A DNA stretch of 48,844 nt from Solirubrobacteraceae bacterium (GTDB lineage: Bacteria; Actinomycetota; Thermoleophilia; Solirubrobacterales; Solirubrobacteraceae), in NCBI GenBank assembly GCA_031177685.1, contig JAPSGI010000020.1:1-48844 (forward strand). Direction: 5' to 3'. The position numbers and the translations under genes are program-made. The notes under the pieces are model-generated. The model was given only the letters and a program-made list of their open reading frames with translations, did no database searches and was not told where the DNA came from. This document shows, piece by piece, positions 30,637 to 38,451 of this stretch. Numbering within the stretch: position 1 is the first letter of the stretch; each line of letters starts with the position of its first letter.

Positions 30637-32207
30637 GGCTCGCCGGGCTCGCGGCCGCGGCGCTGGCCGCGGCGCTGCTCGGCGGCGCCGCCTCCGCCCA
30701 GGGCCCGGCCGCCGACGTCGCGTCGCTCGCCGTCGTCGTGGACGGGCAGCCGCGCGCGCTGATCGCCCTGCTGCGCGCCGACGGGACGGGGCGGAGCACC
30801 CTGGTCGGGGCCGGCGTGCGCCACGTCGGCCAGCCGGCCTGGTCCCCGGATGGCCAGGCGCTCGCCTTCGTCCGTACCCGCGGAGCCCCGGGGGGGTCGT
30901 CCGAGACTTCCAAGGTGCACGTCGTGAACGCCGACGGGACCGGCGAGCGCCGGCTGACCGCCGGCCGCCACGACGCGCAACCCGCCTGGTCGCCGGACGG
31001 CCGGCGCGTGGCCTTCGTGGCGTCGCGCCGGAGCCTGGGTGCGTCGATCATGGTCGTGAACGCCGACGGGAGCGGGCGTACGCGCCTGACCGCCGGCTCC
31101 TGGGACCGCGATCCCGCCTGGTCGCCCGACGGCACGCGACTCGCCTTCACGCGCGGCGATCGCCGCGGGCTGCGGGTGTGGGCCATGAACGCGGACGGGT
31201 CAGCGCCGCGCCCGCTCGCACGCGGCACGTCGCCCTCCTGGTCGCCCGACGGGACGCGGATCGCCTTCGCCAGCGACCGCGACGGCTTCGGGCAGACGTG
31301 CTACCACGACTGCACGCCCAACCACGAGCTCTACGTCATGCGCTCCGACGGCTCCGCCGAGACGCGGATCACGCGCGACCGTGGCGACGACGTCGGCCCG
31401 AGCTGGTCGCCCGACGGCACGCGGATCGCCTTCGACAGCGACCGCAACTACCCCGACGCCAACCGCTTCGACGTCTACCTGGCGAACCCGGACGGCGGGT
31501 GCGTCACCCGCGTCACGAACTCCTCGCCCGGGACGGGCGGCGCGGCGTGGCGGCCGGGGTCCGGGCCGGCGCCGGCCGGCCCCTGCGGCGGTGACGCGCC
31601 CGGCGCGACGGTCCCCGTCGTGGACGTCGACCCGCGACGATTGTCGCCCGGCTCGCTGTTCCTGGGCAAGTCGTTCCGCGGCATGCTGCTCAGCCACGTG
31701 GACGGAGGGTTCTCGGTCTACGACGACTGCGCGCTCGCGCGCCCGCGCGGGTGCCTCGGCCAGGTTCAGCTGCAGAACTGGTCGATCTGCCGGCGGCAGC
31801 CGCTCATGTACGGCGGCGGGCCCAACATCCCGGGCGGGCCGGCCCTCGTACCGCGGTACTCCTGGCGGCGCGGAGCGCTGCTCGCGCAGCACCTCGGCGG
31901 CTCGCACACCGACGTCCACACCGGATCGTCCACCGTGGCCGTCTTCCCGCCGCGCAGCGGACCGGTGCACTCGATCGTCGACGCCCTGCGGCCCGTGGGG
32001 GGACAGGCCGGCGCACCGCTCCCGCCGCCCGGGTTCCCGGTCCGCGTGCTGCGGCAGGTGCGCGAGGCACAGGCCGCGCACCGGCGGCTGGGCACCGTGC
32101 GCCGGGTGCAGCGCGCGCTCGGGCTCACGCGCGAGCGGGTCCTGCAGCGCCTCGCGCTGGGCCGCGCGCTGCGCGGGCACCGCCTGGGGCCGCCGGCGCG
32201 CTGCTAG
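30633..32207 (+). CDS. Secreted TolB-like beta-propeller protein with an unknown C-terminal domain
   Basis: A 524-aa protein. A signal peptide (MRLAGLAAAALAAALLGGAA, SAQ cleavage) is followed by PD40/WD40-like blades, with five clear WSPDG units plus a degenerate AAWRPGSG, at about residues 40-325. The last 190 residues (GSLFLGKSFRGMLLSHVDGG, several Cys) match nothing I know. It starts in a GTGA overlap with GH15, so it is translated with it. A sensor or binding role outside the membrane is inference. The stop overlaps the convergent gene (CTAG). Confidence 0.85.
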   Translation: MRLAGLAAAALAAALLGGAASAQGPAADVASLAVVVDGQPRALIALLRADGTGRSTLVGAGVRHVGQPAWSPDGQALAFVRTRGAPGGSSETSKVHVVNADGTGERRLTAGRHDAQPAWSPDGRRVAFVASRRSLGASIMVVNADGSGRTRLTAGSWDRDPAWSPDGTRLAFTRGDRRGLRVWAMNADGSAPRPLARGTSPSWSPDGTRIAFASDRDGFGQTCYHDCTPNHELYVMRSDGSAETRITRDRGDDVGPSWSPDGTRIAFDSDRNYPDANRFDVYLANPDGGCVTRVTNSSPGTGGAAWRPGSGPAPAGPCGGDAPGATVPVVDVDPRRLSPGSLFLGKSFRGMLLSHVDGGFSVYDDCALARPRGCLGQVQLQNWSICRRQPLMYGGGPNIPGGPALVPRYSWRRGALLAQHLGGSHTDVHTGSSTVAVFPPRSGPVHSIVDALRPVGGQAGAPLPPPGFPVRVLRQVREAQAAHRRLGTVRRVQRALGLTRERVLQRLALGRALRGHRLGPPARC

Positions 32208-33427
32208 GTCGTGGAGTCCGGCAGGTGGCGGCCGACGTGGCCGACGATGACCGAGCGGGGGATGTGGTCGTCGCCCGGGTGCAGGACGAGGTAGACGCGG
32301 GCGATGGCGCCGGCCCCCTGGCCGGAGCCGATCCGCAGGTGCGGCCCCAGCTCCCAGGTACGCCCCTCGTACGTGAACGAGTACTCCTTGCCGTAGCGCG
32401 TACGGGTGCGCTCGGAGATACCGCCGCGCCAGTTCATGCCCAGCCGGAACGCCAGGTCGGAGACCTTCTCGCCCATGTCTCCCGACACGTAGCGCGCGGC
32501 CAGCTCGTCGAGGCGCTCGAGGTTCTCGAGGACCAGGCCGGGCCGCGCGAACGGCGAGTCCTCGGCGCTCTCGAAGGCGCGCGGGGCGAAGCGCAGATGC
32601 CCCAGCCGGCGGGCCGCGCGCTCGACCGCCTCCAGCACCGTGGCGGGCTCCGGCGCGGCTTCCTCTTCGTGCGCGACCTCCGCCTCGTCGCCCACCCGGC
32701 CCAGGGCGCGCCGCAGCTCCGCGATCTCGCGGTCGCGCTCGGCCAGGCGATCGTCGGCCGCGTGCAGCTGGTCGGTCAGCGCGTCGGCGAAGCGCTCGGC
32801 CGCCGCCAGCTCCTCGCGCAGCTCCGCGATCCGCGCTTCGGCGTCCTCGCTGGCGGGAGCCGCCACCGGCTGGGCGGGCGCCGCGGCGGCCCCCCGCTCG
32901 GCCGCCTCGGCGCGCCGCTCGGCCCGCTCGGCGCGCGCCTGCTCCGCGGTCAGCGCGTCCTGGGCGCTGCGCTGCTTCTCCTTGGCCTTCTCGGTCTGGC
33001 GGCGCAGCTCGCGCAGCCGGTCCTCCAGCCGCTCGCGCTCCGCCCGCAGCTTGTTCGCCTCGCGGCGCGTGGCCTGGCGCTCCGCGCGCAGCTCGTGGCG
33101 CTCGGCCAGGAACTTCTCGTAGTCCTCGTCCGCCGCGTCCAGCGCGCGCAGGTAGTAGGAGTCGTAGAGGCCGGTGAGCTCCCACAGGTTCTCCCAGCTG
33201 CCGAAGACCTCGACGACGTCGCGCGTGGAGGGATAGCCGTCGCGGCCGTCCCACACCTCGTCGTAGGGCGCCTCCCCGTACAGGACCGTCCAGCGGTAGG
33301 TCTCCAGCAGGATCCACGTCGCGCGGCCGCTGTCGTCCTCGGCGACGATGCGCTCCAGTTCGAAGGGCTCGGGAGCGACCGGTTCGTCGGGCTCCTCGGG
33401 TTCCTGGCGTTCGTCGGACTCGGCCAC
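32204..33427 (-). CDS. Coiled-coil protein with a homing-endonuclease-associated-repeat-like N-terminus
   Basis: A 407-aa protein. Residues about 55-90 (DGYPSTRDVVEVFGSWENLW) resemble the HNH-associated repeat pattern (P-S-x-R-x-V...FGSW). Residues about 100-260 are an Arg/Glu/Ala heptad coiled coil. A globular C-terminus of about 130 residues (LVLENLERLDELAARYVSGD ... IPRSVIVGHVGRHLPDSTT) is unknown to me. No signal peptide. It follows the hexapeptide-transferase gene by three bases, so it is in the same minus-strand set. Confidence 0.8.
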   Translation of the reverse strand: MAESDERQEPEEPDEPVAPEPFELERIVAEDDSGRATWILLETYRWTVLYGEAPYDEVWDGRDGYPSTRDVVEVFGSWENLWELTGLYDSYYLRALDAADEDYEKFLAERHELRAERQATRREANKLRAERERLEDRLRELRRQTEKAKEKQRSAQDALTAEQARAERAERRAEAAERGAAAAPAQPVAAPASEDAEARIAELREELAAAERFADALTDQLHAADDRLAERDREIAELRRALGRVGDEAEVAHEEEAAPEPATVLEAVERAARRLGHLRFAPRAFESAEDSPFARPGLVLENLERLDELAARYVSGDMGEKVSDLAFRLGMNWRGGISERTRTRYGKEYSFTYEGRTWELGPHLRIGSGQGAGAIARVYLVLHPGDDHIPRSVIVGHVGRHLPDSTT

Positions 33428-33430
33428 GGC

Positions 33431-34114
33431 TCAGCGCCAGCGCTCGAGGAGCTCCTCCGCGCCGACCTCGCGCACCACGCGCGCCGGCGAGCCCATGACG
33501 ACCGTGCGCGCCGGCACGTCCGCCTCCACGACGGCGCCGGCCGCGACGAACGCCTCCTCGCCCACGTCGACGGCGCCCACGATCACCGCGCCGCCCCCCA
33601 CGCGGCAGGCGCGGCCCAGCGTCGCGCCCCGCGGCTCGTCGCCCGTCGCCGTCACGCCGGGACCCAGGAAGGCGTCGTCCTCGACCGACGTCCCGGCGGC
33701 GAGCCACACGTTGGTCTGGATCCGCACGCGGTCGCCCACGCGCACGCCGCGCGACAGCGTGCTCCCGCGCCCCACGACGGTGTCCCGGCCGACCTCGGCG
33801 CCCTCGCGCAGAAGCGACTGGTCGCCGACGATCGCGCCCGCCCCGACGTGCACGCCGGCGTATACGACGGCATGCGCGCACACCGCCGAGCCCGCCTCCA
33901 GGACCACCGCGCCCCAGTCGTGCGTGCCGTCCGCCCCGGGTAGGCGCGCCGGCTGCAGCCCGAGGACGGCGGCGTCCTGCACCGCACAGCCCGGGCCGAT
34001 CGTGACCCGGTCGTGGAGCACGACGTGAGCGCCGAGCGACGCGTCCGCCGCGACGTCCACGCGCGCGCCCACGAAGAGCCCCGGCGCCCGGTCGTCCGCG
34101 CGCAGCGCTCCCAT
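33431..34114 (-). CDS. Left-handed beta-helix acyltransferase (hexapeptide repeat)
   Basis: A 227-aa protein built of [LIV]-G-x4 hexapeptides (VGARVDVAADASLGAHVVLH, VGAGAIVGDQSLLREGAEVG, VGGGAVIVGAVDVGEEAFVA) and ending with the usual MGSPARVVREV. LpxA/LpxD-like acyl- or sugar-N-acetyltransferases share this end. The acceptor is unknown; the neighbouring epimerase suggests a sugar-nucleotide pathway. The ATG at 34114 shares a base with the epimerase stop (TGATG). Confidence 0.88.
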   Translation of the reverse strand: MGALRADDRAPGLFVGARVDVAADASLGAHVVLHDRVTIGPGCAVQDAAVLGLQPARLPGADGTHDWGAVVLEAGSAVCAHAVVYAGVHVGAGAIVGDQSLLREGAEVGRDTVVGRGSTLSRGVRVGDRVRIQTNVWLAAGTSVEDDAFLGPGVTATGDEPRGATLGRACRVGGGAVIVGAVDVGEEAFVAAGAVVEADVPARTVVMGSPARVVREVGAEELLERWR

Positions 34115-35163
34115 CAGTCCAAAAGACCTTCCTCGCGCGCCGCCCGCACGGTCTCGTGCAGCGTCTCGTGCGCGTCGTGCTTGGGGCGCCAGCCCAGCTC
34201 GCGGCGCGCCTTGGACGCGTCCATCAGCGTCGGGACGCGGGCCGCCTGGATCCAGTCGGCCTCGGGGGGGAGGAAGGGAAGGCGGGCGGCGAGCTTGGCG
34301 GTGGCGTCCACCGCGAGCTCGGGCACCGGGATCGAGTACCAGCCCAGCGCGGCCGCCAGGTCGGACACGGTCAGGACGCCGTCGGCGGCGAGGTTGTAGA
34401 CGCCAGGCTTGCCGCGGCCCAGGACCGCCGCGCGCAGCGCCGTCGCGACGTCGTCGGCGTGCACCAGCTGGAAGGGCATGCCGGGGTCGGGCAGGACGGG
34501 GCGCAGGATCGGCATCACGTCGAGCAGTCGCCGGACCGCGCCTGGGAGCTTCTCGGACAGCGAGACGTACGGCAGGCTCTCGATCAGGATCAGCGCGTCG
34601 GGCCCGGCGACGATGCAGGGCCGGAAGACGTAGGCCTCGGTGCGCCCGCCGGCCGACGCGAGCACGTCGTCGAGCAGGCCCTCCAGCTCGGCCTTCTGGG
34701 CCGAGTAGTAGAAGCCGTCGGTCCCGCGCGGCGGCACGTCCTCGGTGAAGCGCTCCGGGCGCCCGTCGGCGTGGAAGCCGTAGGCGGCCACCGACGAGGC
34801 GTAGACCAGCCGCTTGACCTTGCGCGCCGCGGCCGCCGCCTCGAACACGTTGCGCGAGCCCTTCAGGTTGACCTCGCGCGTCTCGCGCTGGCCGCCGAAG
34901 ATCACGAAGGCCAGGTGGACGACGACGTCGGCGCCCCTCACGAGGTCCTCCACGGCCGCGCGGTCGAGCACGTCGCCCTGGCGGTACTCCGTCTTGCGCC
35001 AGCCGTGTGCCGCGGGGTCGAACGGGCGCCGCGCCATGCCCAGGACCTTCCCCACCGAGCGCGAACGCTCCAGCGCCCCCACGAACGCCTTGCCGATGTC
35101 GCCCGTGGGACCCGTGACCGCGACCGTGAGCCGCTCCGCCGTGCGCTTGGCCGGCGGCGTCAT
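34114..35163 (-). CDS. NAD(P)-dependent epimerase/dehydratase (extended SDR)
   Basis: A 349-aa protein with the nucleotide motif TGPTGDIGKAF (GxxGxxG) at the N-terminus and the catalytic YSAQK (YxxxK) with an upstream YASSVAAYG Ser. The C-terminal part (VYNLAADGVLTVSDLAAALG, SKARRELGWRPKHD) is typical of nucleotide-sugar epimerases. ATG at 35163 forms an ATGA overlap with the upstream gene. Exact substrate unknown. Confidence 0.92.
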   Translation of the reverse strand: MTPPAKRTAERLTVAVTGPTGDIGKAFVGALERSRSVGKVLGMARRPFDPAAHGWRKTEYRQGDVLDRAAVEDLVRGADVVVHLAFVIFGGQRETREVNLKGSRNVFEAAAAARKVKRLVYASSVAAYGFHADGRPERFTEDVPPRGTDGFYYSAQKAELEGLLDDVLASAGGRTEAYVFRPCIVAGPDALILIESLPYVSLSEKLPGAVRRLLDVMPILRPVLPDPGMPFQLVHADDVATALRAAVLGRGKPGVYNLAADGVLTVSDLAAALGWYSIPVPELAVDATAKLAARLPFLPPEADWIQAARVPTLMDASKARRELGWRPKHDAHETLHETVRAAREEGLLD

Positions 35164-36119
35164 CGTCGGGCCATCACGCGCTTGGCCGTCCGCCGGAAGC
35201 GCCGGATCTTGGCCAGGTTGAGCCGGTAGCGGGCCAGCGTCGAGGAGGGCGGCAGCTCGAAGCCCCCGATCAGGCGGTGCGGGACCAGCGTCCATCCGCC
35301 GCCCTCCTCGATCAGGTCGCCGCGAACCTGGAAGTTGCGCTGCCAGGTGAAGCCCTCGTCGTGGTCGTGGGCGGTCACGCAGGCCAGGCCGGAGAGCATC
35401 GGCGCGCCGACCGGCACCGCGCCGATGCGCACCCGGTGCGCCTCTCGGTCCACGGAGATCGGCACGCGGGCCGAGAACGGGAAGCCGTCGGGCGCCACGA
35501 AGCTCAGGACCGCCGTGGGGTAGCGCGCGCCCAGCTCGTCCATCCGCGCGTCCCACGCCTCGGCGCCGCCCTCCGGCCCCGGCGGCGGCGCCTCGGGCTC
35601 CTCGACGTGCCCCGACCGCACCTCCTCGAGGTGCGTGCCGTGCAACGCCGGCTCGGCGCCGATGTCCCCCCTCGGCCAGACGAAGACCCGCTCCGGCCGG
35701 ACGTACACGTACAGGCGCGCGTAGTACCAGAGGAAGAAGCGCTTCAGGAATTCGGGCGGCGCGAGCTCCTTGGACGCCGGGAGCTTCTCGCCGGACTCCC
35801 GCTCGTAGCGCCGGTGGTTGGCGTCGAAGTCGGCGTCGTCGACCTTGGCGGTCCCCTGCACGAGGACCATCGGCGGGTCCGCCAGACCACTGCCGGTGGG
35901 GTCGGAGAACAGCAGTGCGACGCGGGGATTGCGCCGGGCGTCGAGCGCCTTCTTCGGGTAACCGGCGCCCGTGGTCACGTCGATCGCTCCCGCGCCGCGG
36001 CGGTAGTACGGCGTGACCGGCCAGGTGATCGGATGCCCCTCGGCGTCGATCGTCGTGTACTCGGTCGTGATGAACCGGGCGAAGACGTCCTGGACGTCGT
36101 CGGGCAGCGACGCGGTCAC
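35160..36119 (-). CDS. Pyridoxamine 5'-phosphate oxidase-family (FMN split-barrel) protein
   Basis: A 319-aa protein with a split-barrel N-domain (HPITWPVTPYYRRGAGAIDV, NPRVALLFSDPTGSGLADPP) and a second related half from about residue 180 (ARYPTAVLSFVAPDGFPFSA). It may bind FMN, F420 or heme as other members do. GTG start at 36119; a TAGGCT box six bases upstream, overlapping the NUDIX stop, suggests a leaderless message. No Shine-Dalgarno seen. It heads the set 36119-32204. Confidence 0.88.
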   Translation of the reverse strand: MTASLPDDVQDVFARFITTEYTTIDAEGHPITWPVTPYYRRGAGAIDVTTGAGYPKKALDARRNPRVALLFSDPTGSGLADPPMVLVQGTAKVDDADFDANHRRYERESGEKLPASKELAPPEFLKRFFLWYYARLYVYVRPERVFVWPRGDIGAEPALHGTHLEEVRSGHVEEPEAPPPGPEGGAEAWDARMDELGARYPTAVLSFVAPDGFPFSARVPISVDREAHRVRIGAVPVGAPMLSGLACVTAHDHDEGFTWQRNFQVRGDLIEEGGGWTLVPHRLIGGFELPPSSTLARYRLNLAKIRRFRRTAKRVMARR

Positions 36120-36125
36120 GGCGAA

Positions 36126-36131
36126 AGCCTA
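36126..36131 (-). promoter_or_regulatory. -10 box for a leaderless PNPOx-like gene
   Basis: TAGGCT on the minus strand, six bases before the GTG at 36119. The TAG is also the stop of the NUDIX gene. Confidence 0.4.
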
Positions 36132-36767
36132 GTCGTAGCCGGGCTCGCCGGGCAGGACGATCCGGGCCGTCTCTCCGGAAACGAGCACGCGCGGCTCCAC
36201 GGGCCGCACGTCGCGTCCGCGCGCGTGCGCGAGCAGCGCGTCGGCGCTGGGAAAGCGCCCGAGCTGCTCGAGGTGCTTGATCGTGGGGAAGACGAGCAGG
36301 ATCTCCCCGCGCTCGTGCGCCGTGAGCGCTTCGGCGGGCGCGTACCAGCGGGCGTCCACCGTCTCCTCCCCGTCCGGCGCCGGCTCGACGCCGTCGGGCG
36401 CAGGCGCGAGGTAGAACCAGGTGTCGAAGCGGACGCGGACCTCCTTGGGCGTGATCCAGCGCGAGAACGCGACGAGCCCGGCGGGGTCGTCCAGCGCGAC
36501 GCTCGCCTCCTCGCGCAGTTCGCGCAGCGCCGCGACGCGGTGGGCCGCGTCGTCGCGTCCCTCGCTGGCGTCCACCGCCCCGCCCGGGAACACCCACGCG
36601 CCTCCCATGAAGCGCGCGGCGGGGTTGCGCTTGACCAGCAGCACCTCCAGCGCGTCCGCGCCGCCGCGCAGCAGGATCACGCACGCCGCCTGACGGGGTG
36701 CGGTCGGCTCGCCGGGGTTGTACTGCTCCCCGCTGGCCTCCAGGTCCTCCCGGCCGACCTCGGTCAC
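36129..36767 (-). CDS. NUDIX hydrolase
   Basis: A 212-aa protein with a Nudix box spread over [20 protein letters not shown] and RELREEASV, so it has the GX..REUXEEXGU core with a longer loop than the classic 23 residues, as in CoA- or ADP-ribose-type members. It hydrolyses a nucleoside diphosphate linked to an unknown group. GTG at 36767 is favoured by a TAGCTT box seven bases upstream; a TTG at 36776 is the alternative (215 aa). It is divergent from rubredoxin. Confidence 0.9.
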   Translation of the reverse strand: MTEVGREDLEASGEQYNPGEPTAPRQAACVILLRGGADALEVLLVKRNPAARFMGGAWVFPGGAVDASEGRDDAAHRVAALRELREEASVALDDPAGLVAFSRWITPKEVRVRFDTWFYLAPAPDGVEPAPDGEETVDARWYAPAEALTAHERGEILLVFPTIKHLEQLGRFPSADALLAHARGRDVRPVEPRVLVSGETARIVLPGEPGYD

Positions 36768-36774
36768 GGGGCCC

Positions 36775-36784
36775 AAGCTACAGT
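36775..36784. promoter_or_regulatory. two overlapping divergent -10 boxes (NUDIX / rubredoxin)
   Basis: AAGCTACAGT contains TAGCTT on the minus strand (36780-36775, seven bases before GTG 36767) and TACAGT on the plus strand (36779-36784, nine bases before ATG 36794). The two hexamers share two base pairs, so polymerase cannot use both at once. Confidence 0.5.
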
Positions 36785-36793
36785 TCCGCGCCG

Positions 36794-36970
36794 ATGAGCG
36801 ACGCCATGCAGCAGTGGATGTGCACGTCCTGCGGATTCATCTACGACCCCGCGGAGGGCGACCCGGACGGCGGCATCCCGCCGGGCACCTCGTTCGACGA
36901 CATCCCGGACGACTGGTTCTGTCCGGTCTGCGGCGCCCGCAAGGCGGACTTCGAACCGTACGACGCCTGA
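36794..36970 (+). CDS. Rubredoxin
   Basis: A 58-aa one-iron electron carrier. The two CxxC pairs ([18 protein letters not shown] and [10 protein letters not shown]) ligate one Fe, with the conserved aromatic residues between. The ATG at 36794 gives the usual length; the longer open frame upstream is part of the NUDIX shadow. Redox partner not in the window. A TACAGT box nine bases upstream suggests a leaderless message. Confidence 0.95.
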   Translation: MSDAMQQWMCTSCGFIYDPAEGDPDGGIPPGTSFDDIPDDWFCPVCGARKADFEPYDA

Positions 36971-37072
36971 GGGCGGCTGACGGCGTCCTCGGGATCGGGC
37001 CGTGCGAAGCACTGTCCCAACCCTCGCGTCCTGGTCAGCCCCCCTCGGGACGACGTACGGTGCGCGGCGACC

Positions 37073-38401
37073 TTAGGCGGCGGTGCGCCATGCGGGCGGC
37101 GCGCTCGTCGAGCACACGGGCGCGGCGCCGGTGGCCTCGGCGATCGCCTCGGCGACGATCTCCACCAGCCGGCGCAGCTCGGCCTCCGAGATCGACAGCG
37201 GCGGCATCAGCACCACGACGTCGCCCAGCGGGCGCACGATCGCGCCGCGCCGGCGCGCCGCCAGCGCGACCTGGTGTCCCATGCGCGCGTCGAGCGGGAA
37301 GTCGGCGAGCGCGATGCCGGTCATGAACCCGCGGCGGCGCACCTCGGCGACGGTCTCCAGCGGCTCCACCCAGCGCGCCAGCCACGTGCCGAGGACCTCG
37401 ATCTTGGCCTGCAGGCGCAGGATCGTCTGCTCGCGCTCGAACACGTCCAGCGAGGCCAGCGCCGCCGCGCAGGCCAGCGGGTTGCCCGTGTACGTGTGGC
37501 CGTGGAAGAAGGTGCGGAACTCCTCGAAGCGCCCGAGGAAGCCCTCGTACACGCGCTCGGTGGTGAGCGTGGCGGCGAGTGGGAGGTAGCCGCCGGTCAC
37601 GCCCTTCGCCAGGCACAGGAAGTCGGGGGAGACGTCCTCGTGCTCGCAGGCGAACATGCGCCCGGTGCGTCCGAAGCCGGTGGCCACCTCGTCGCAGATC
37701 AGGAACACGCCGTGGCGGTCGCACAGCTCGCGCACCTGGCGCAGGTAGCCCTCGGGATGGACGAGCATGCCGGCCGCGCCCTGCACGAGTGGCTCCACGA
37801 TCACGGCGGCCACGCGGTCGCCGTGCTCGCGCAGCAGCGCGTCCATGTGCGCGATGTCGCCCGGCTCGGCCTGCCAGGAGTCGAAGAGCAGCGGGCGGTA
37901 GATCGAGTGGAACAGCTCGATCCCGCCCACCGAGACCGAGCCGACCGTGTCCCCGTGGTAGGCGCCGCGCAGCGAGACGAAGCCGGTGCGCTGCGGCTGG
38001 CCGGCGTGGGCCCACCACTGGAAGGCCATCTTCAGCGCGACCTCCGCGGCGGTGGACCCGTTGTCGGAGTAGAAGACGCGCGCCAGGCCATCGGGTGCGA
38101 CGTCCAGCAGGCGGCGCGCCAGCTCGATCGCCGGGCGGTGGGTGAGCCCGAGCATGGTCGTGTGCGCGACGCGGTCGAGCTGGTGGCGGACCGCGGCGTC
38201 GATCGCGTGATGGCCGTGGCCGTGGACGTTGCACCACAGCGACGAGACGCCGTCGATGTACGCGCGACCCTCGACGTCGTACAGCGTGGTGCCCTGCGCG
38301 CGCTCCACGACCACCGGCTCCTCGTCCTCCCAGCCCTGCTGCTGCGTGAACGGGTGCCACAGCACCTCCCGGTCCAGAGCGGCCAACTGGGCGGTCGTCA
38401 C
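37073..38401 (-). CDS. bioA: Adenosylmethionine-8-amino-7-oxononanoate aminotransferase
   Basis: A 442-aa class III aminotransferase of biotin synthesis that makes 7,8-diaminopelargonate using S-adenosylmethionine. Characteristic are LWHPFTQQ at the N-terminus, DGVSSLWCNVHGH, YSDNGSTAAEVALKMAFQWW, RGAYHGDT, the Asp-bearing CDEVATGFGRTG and the PLP Lys in CLAKGVTGGYLPL. No other bio genes are present in the window. GTG at 38401 has TACCTT seven bases upstream; the TTG at 38410 is the alternative. Confidence 0.95.
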   Translation of the reverse strand: MTTAQLAALDREVLWHPFTQQQGWEDEEPVVVERAQGTTLYDVEGRAYIDGVSSLWCNVHGHGHHAIDAAVRHQLDRVAHTTMLGLTHRPAIELARRLLDVAPDGLARVFYSDNGSTAAEVALKMAFQWWAHAGQPQRTGFVSLRGAYHGDTVGSVSVGGIELFHSIYRPLLFDSWQAEPGDIAHMDALLREHGDRVAAVIVEPLVQGAAGMLVHPEGYLRQVRELCDRHGVFLICDEVATGFGRTGRMFACEHEDVSPDFLCLAKGVTGGYLPLAATLTTERVYEGFLGRFEEFRTFFHGHTYTGNPLACAAALASLDVFEREQTILRLQAKIEVLGTWLARWVEPLETVAEVRRRGFMTGIALADFPLDARMGHQVALAARRRGAIVRPLGDVVVLMPPLSISEAELRRLVEIVAEAIAEATGAAPVCSTSAPPAWRTAA

Positions 38402-38408
38402 GGCCGGC

Positions 38409-38414
38409 AAGGTA
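38409..38414 (-). promoter_or_regulatory. -10 box for leaderless bioA
   Basis: TACCTT on the minus strand ends seven bases before GTG 38401. Only about 50 bp separate it from the divergent gene, whose own TATCCT box is at 38437. Confidence 0.45.
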
Positions 38415-38436
38415 GTGCCGGCGGCGGACGTGACCG

Positions 38437-38442
38437 TATCCT
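38437..38442 (+). promoter_or_regulatory. -10 box for the spermidine-synthase-like gene
   Basis: TATCCT ends nine bases before the ATG at 38452, leaving a leader of two or three bases. Confidence 0.45.
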
Positions 38443-38451
38443 CGTCCGCCC

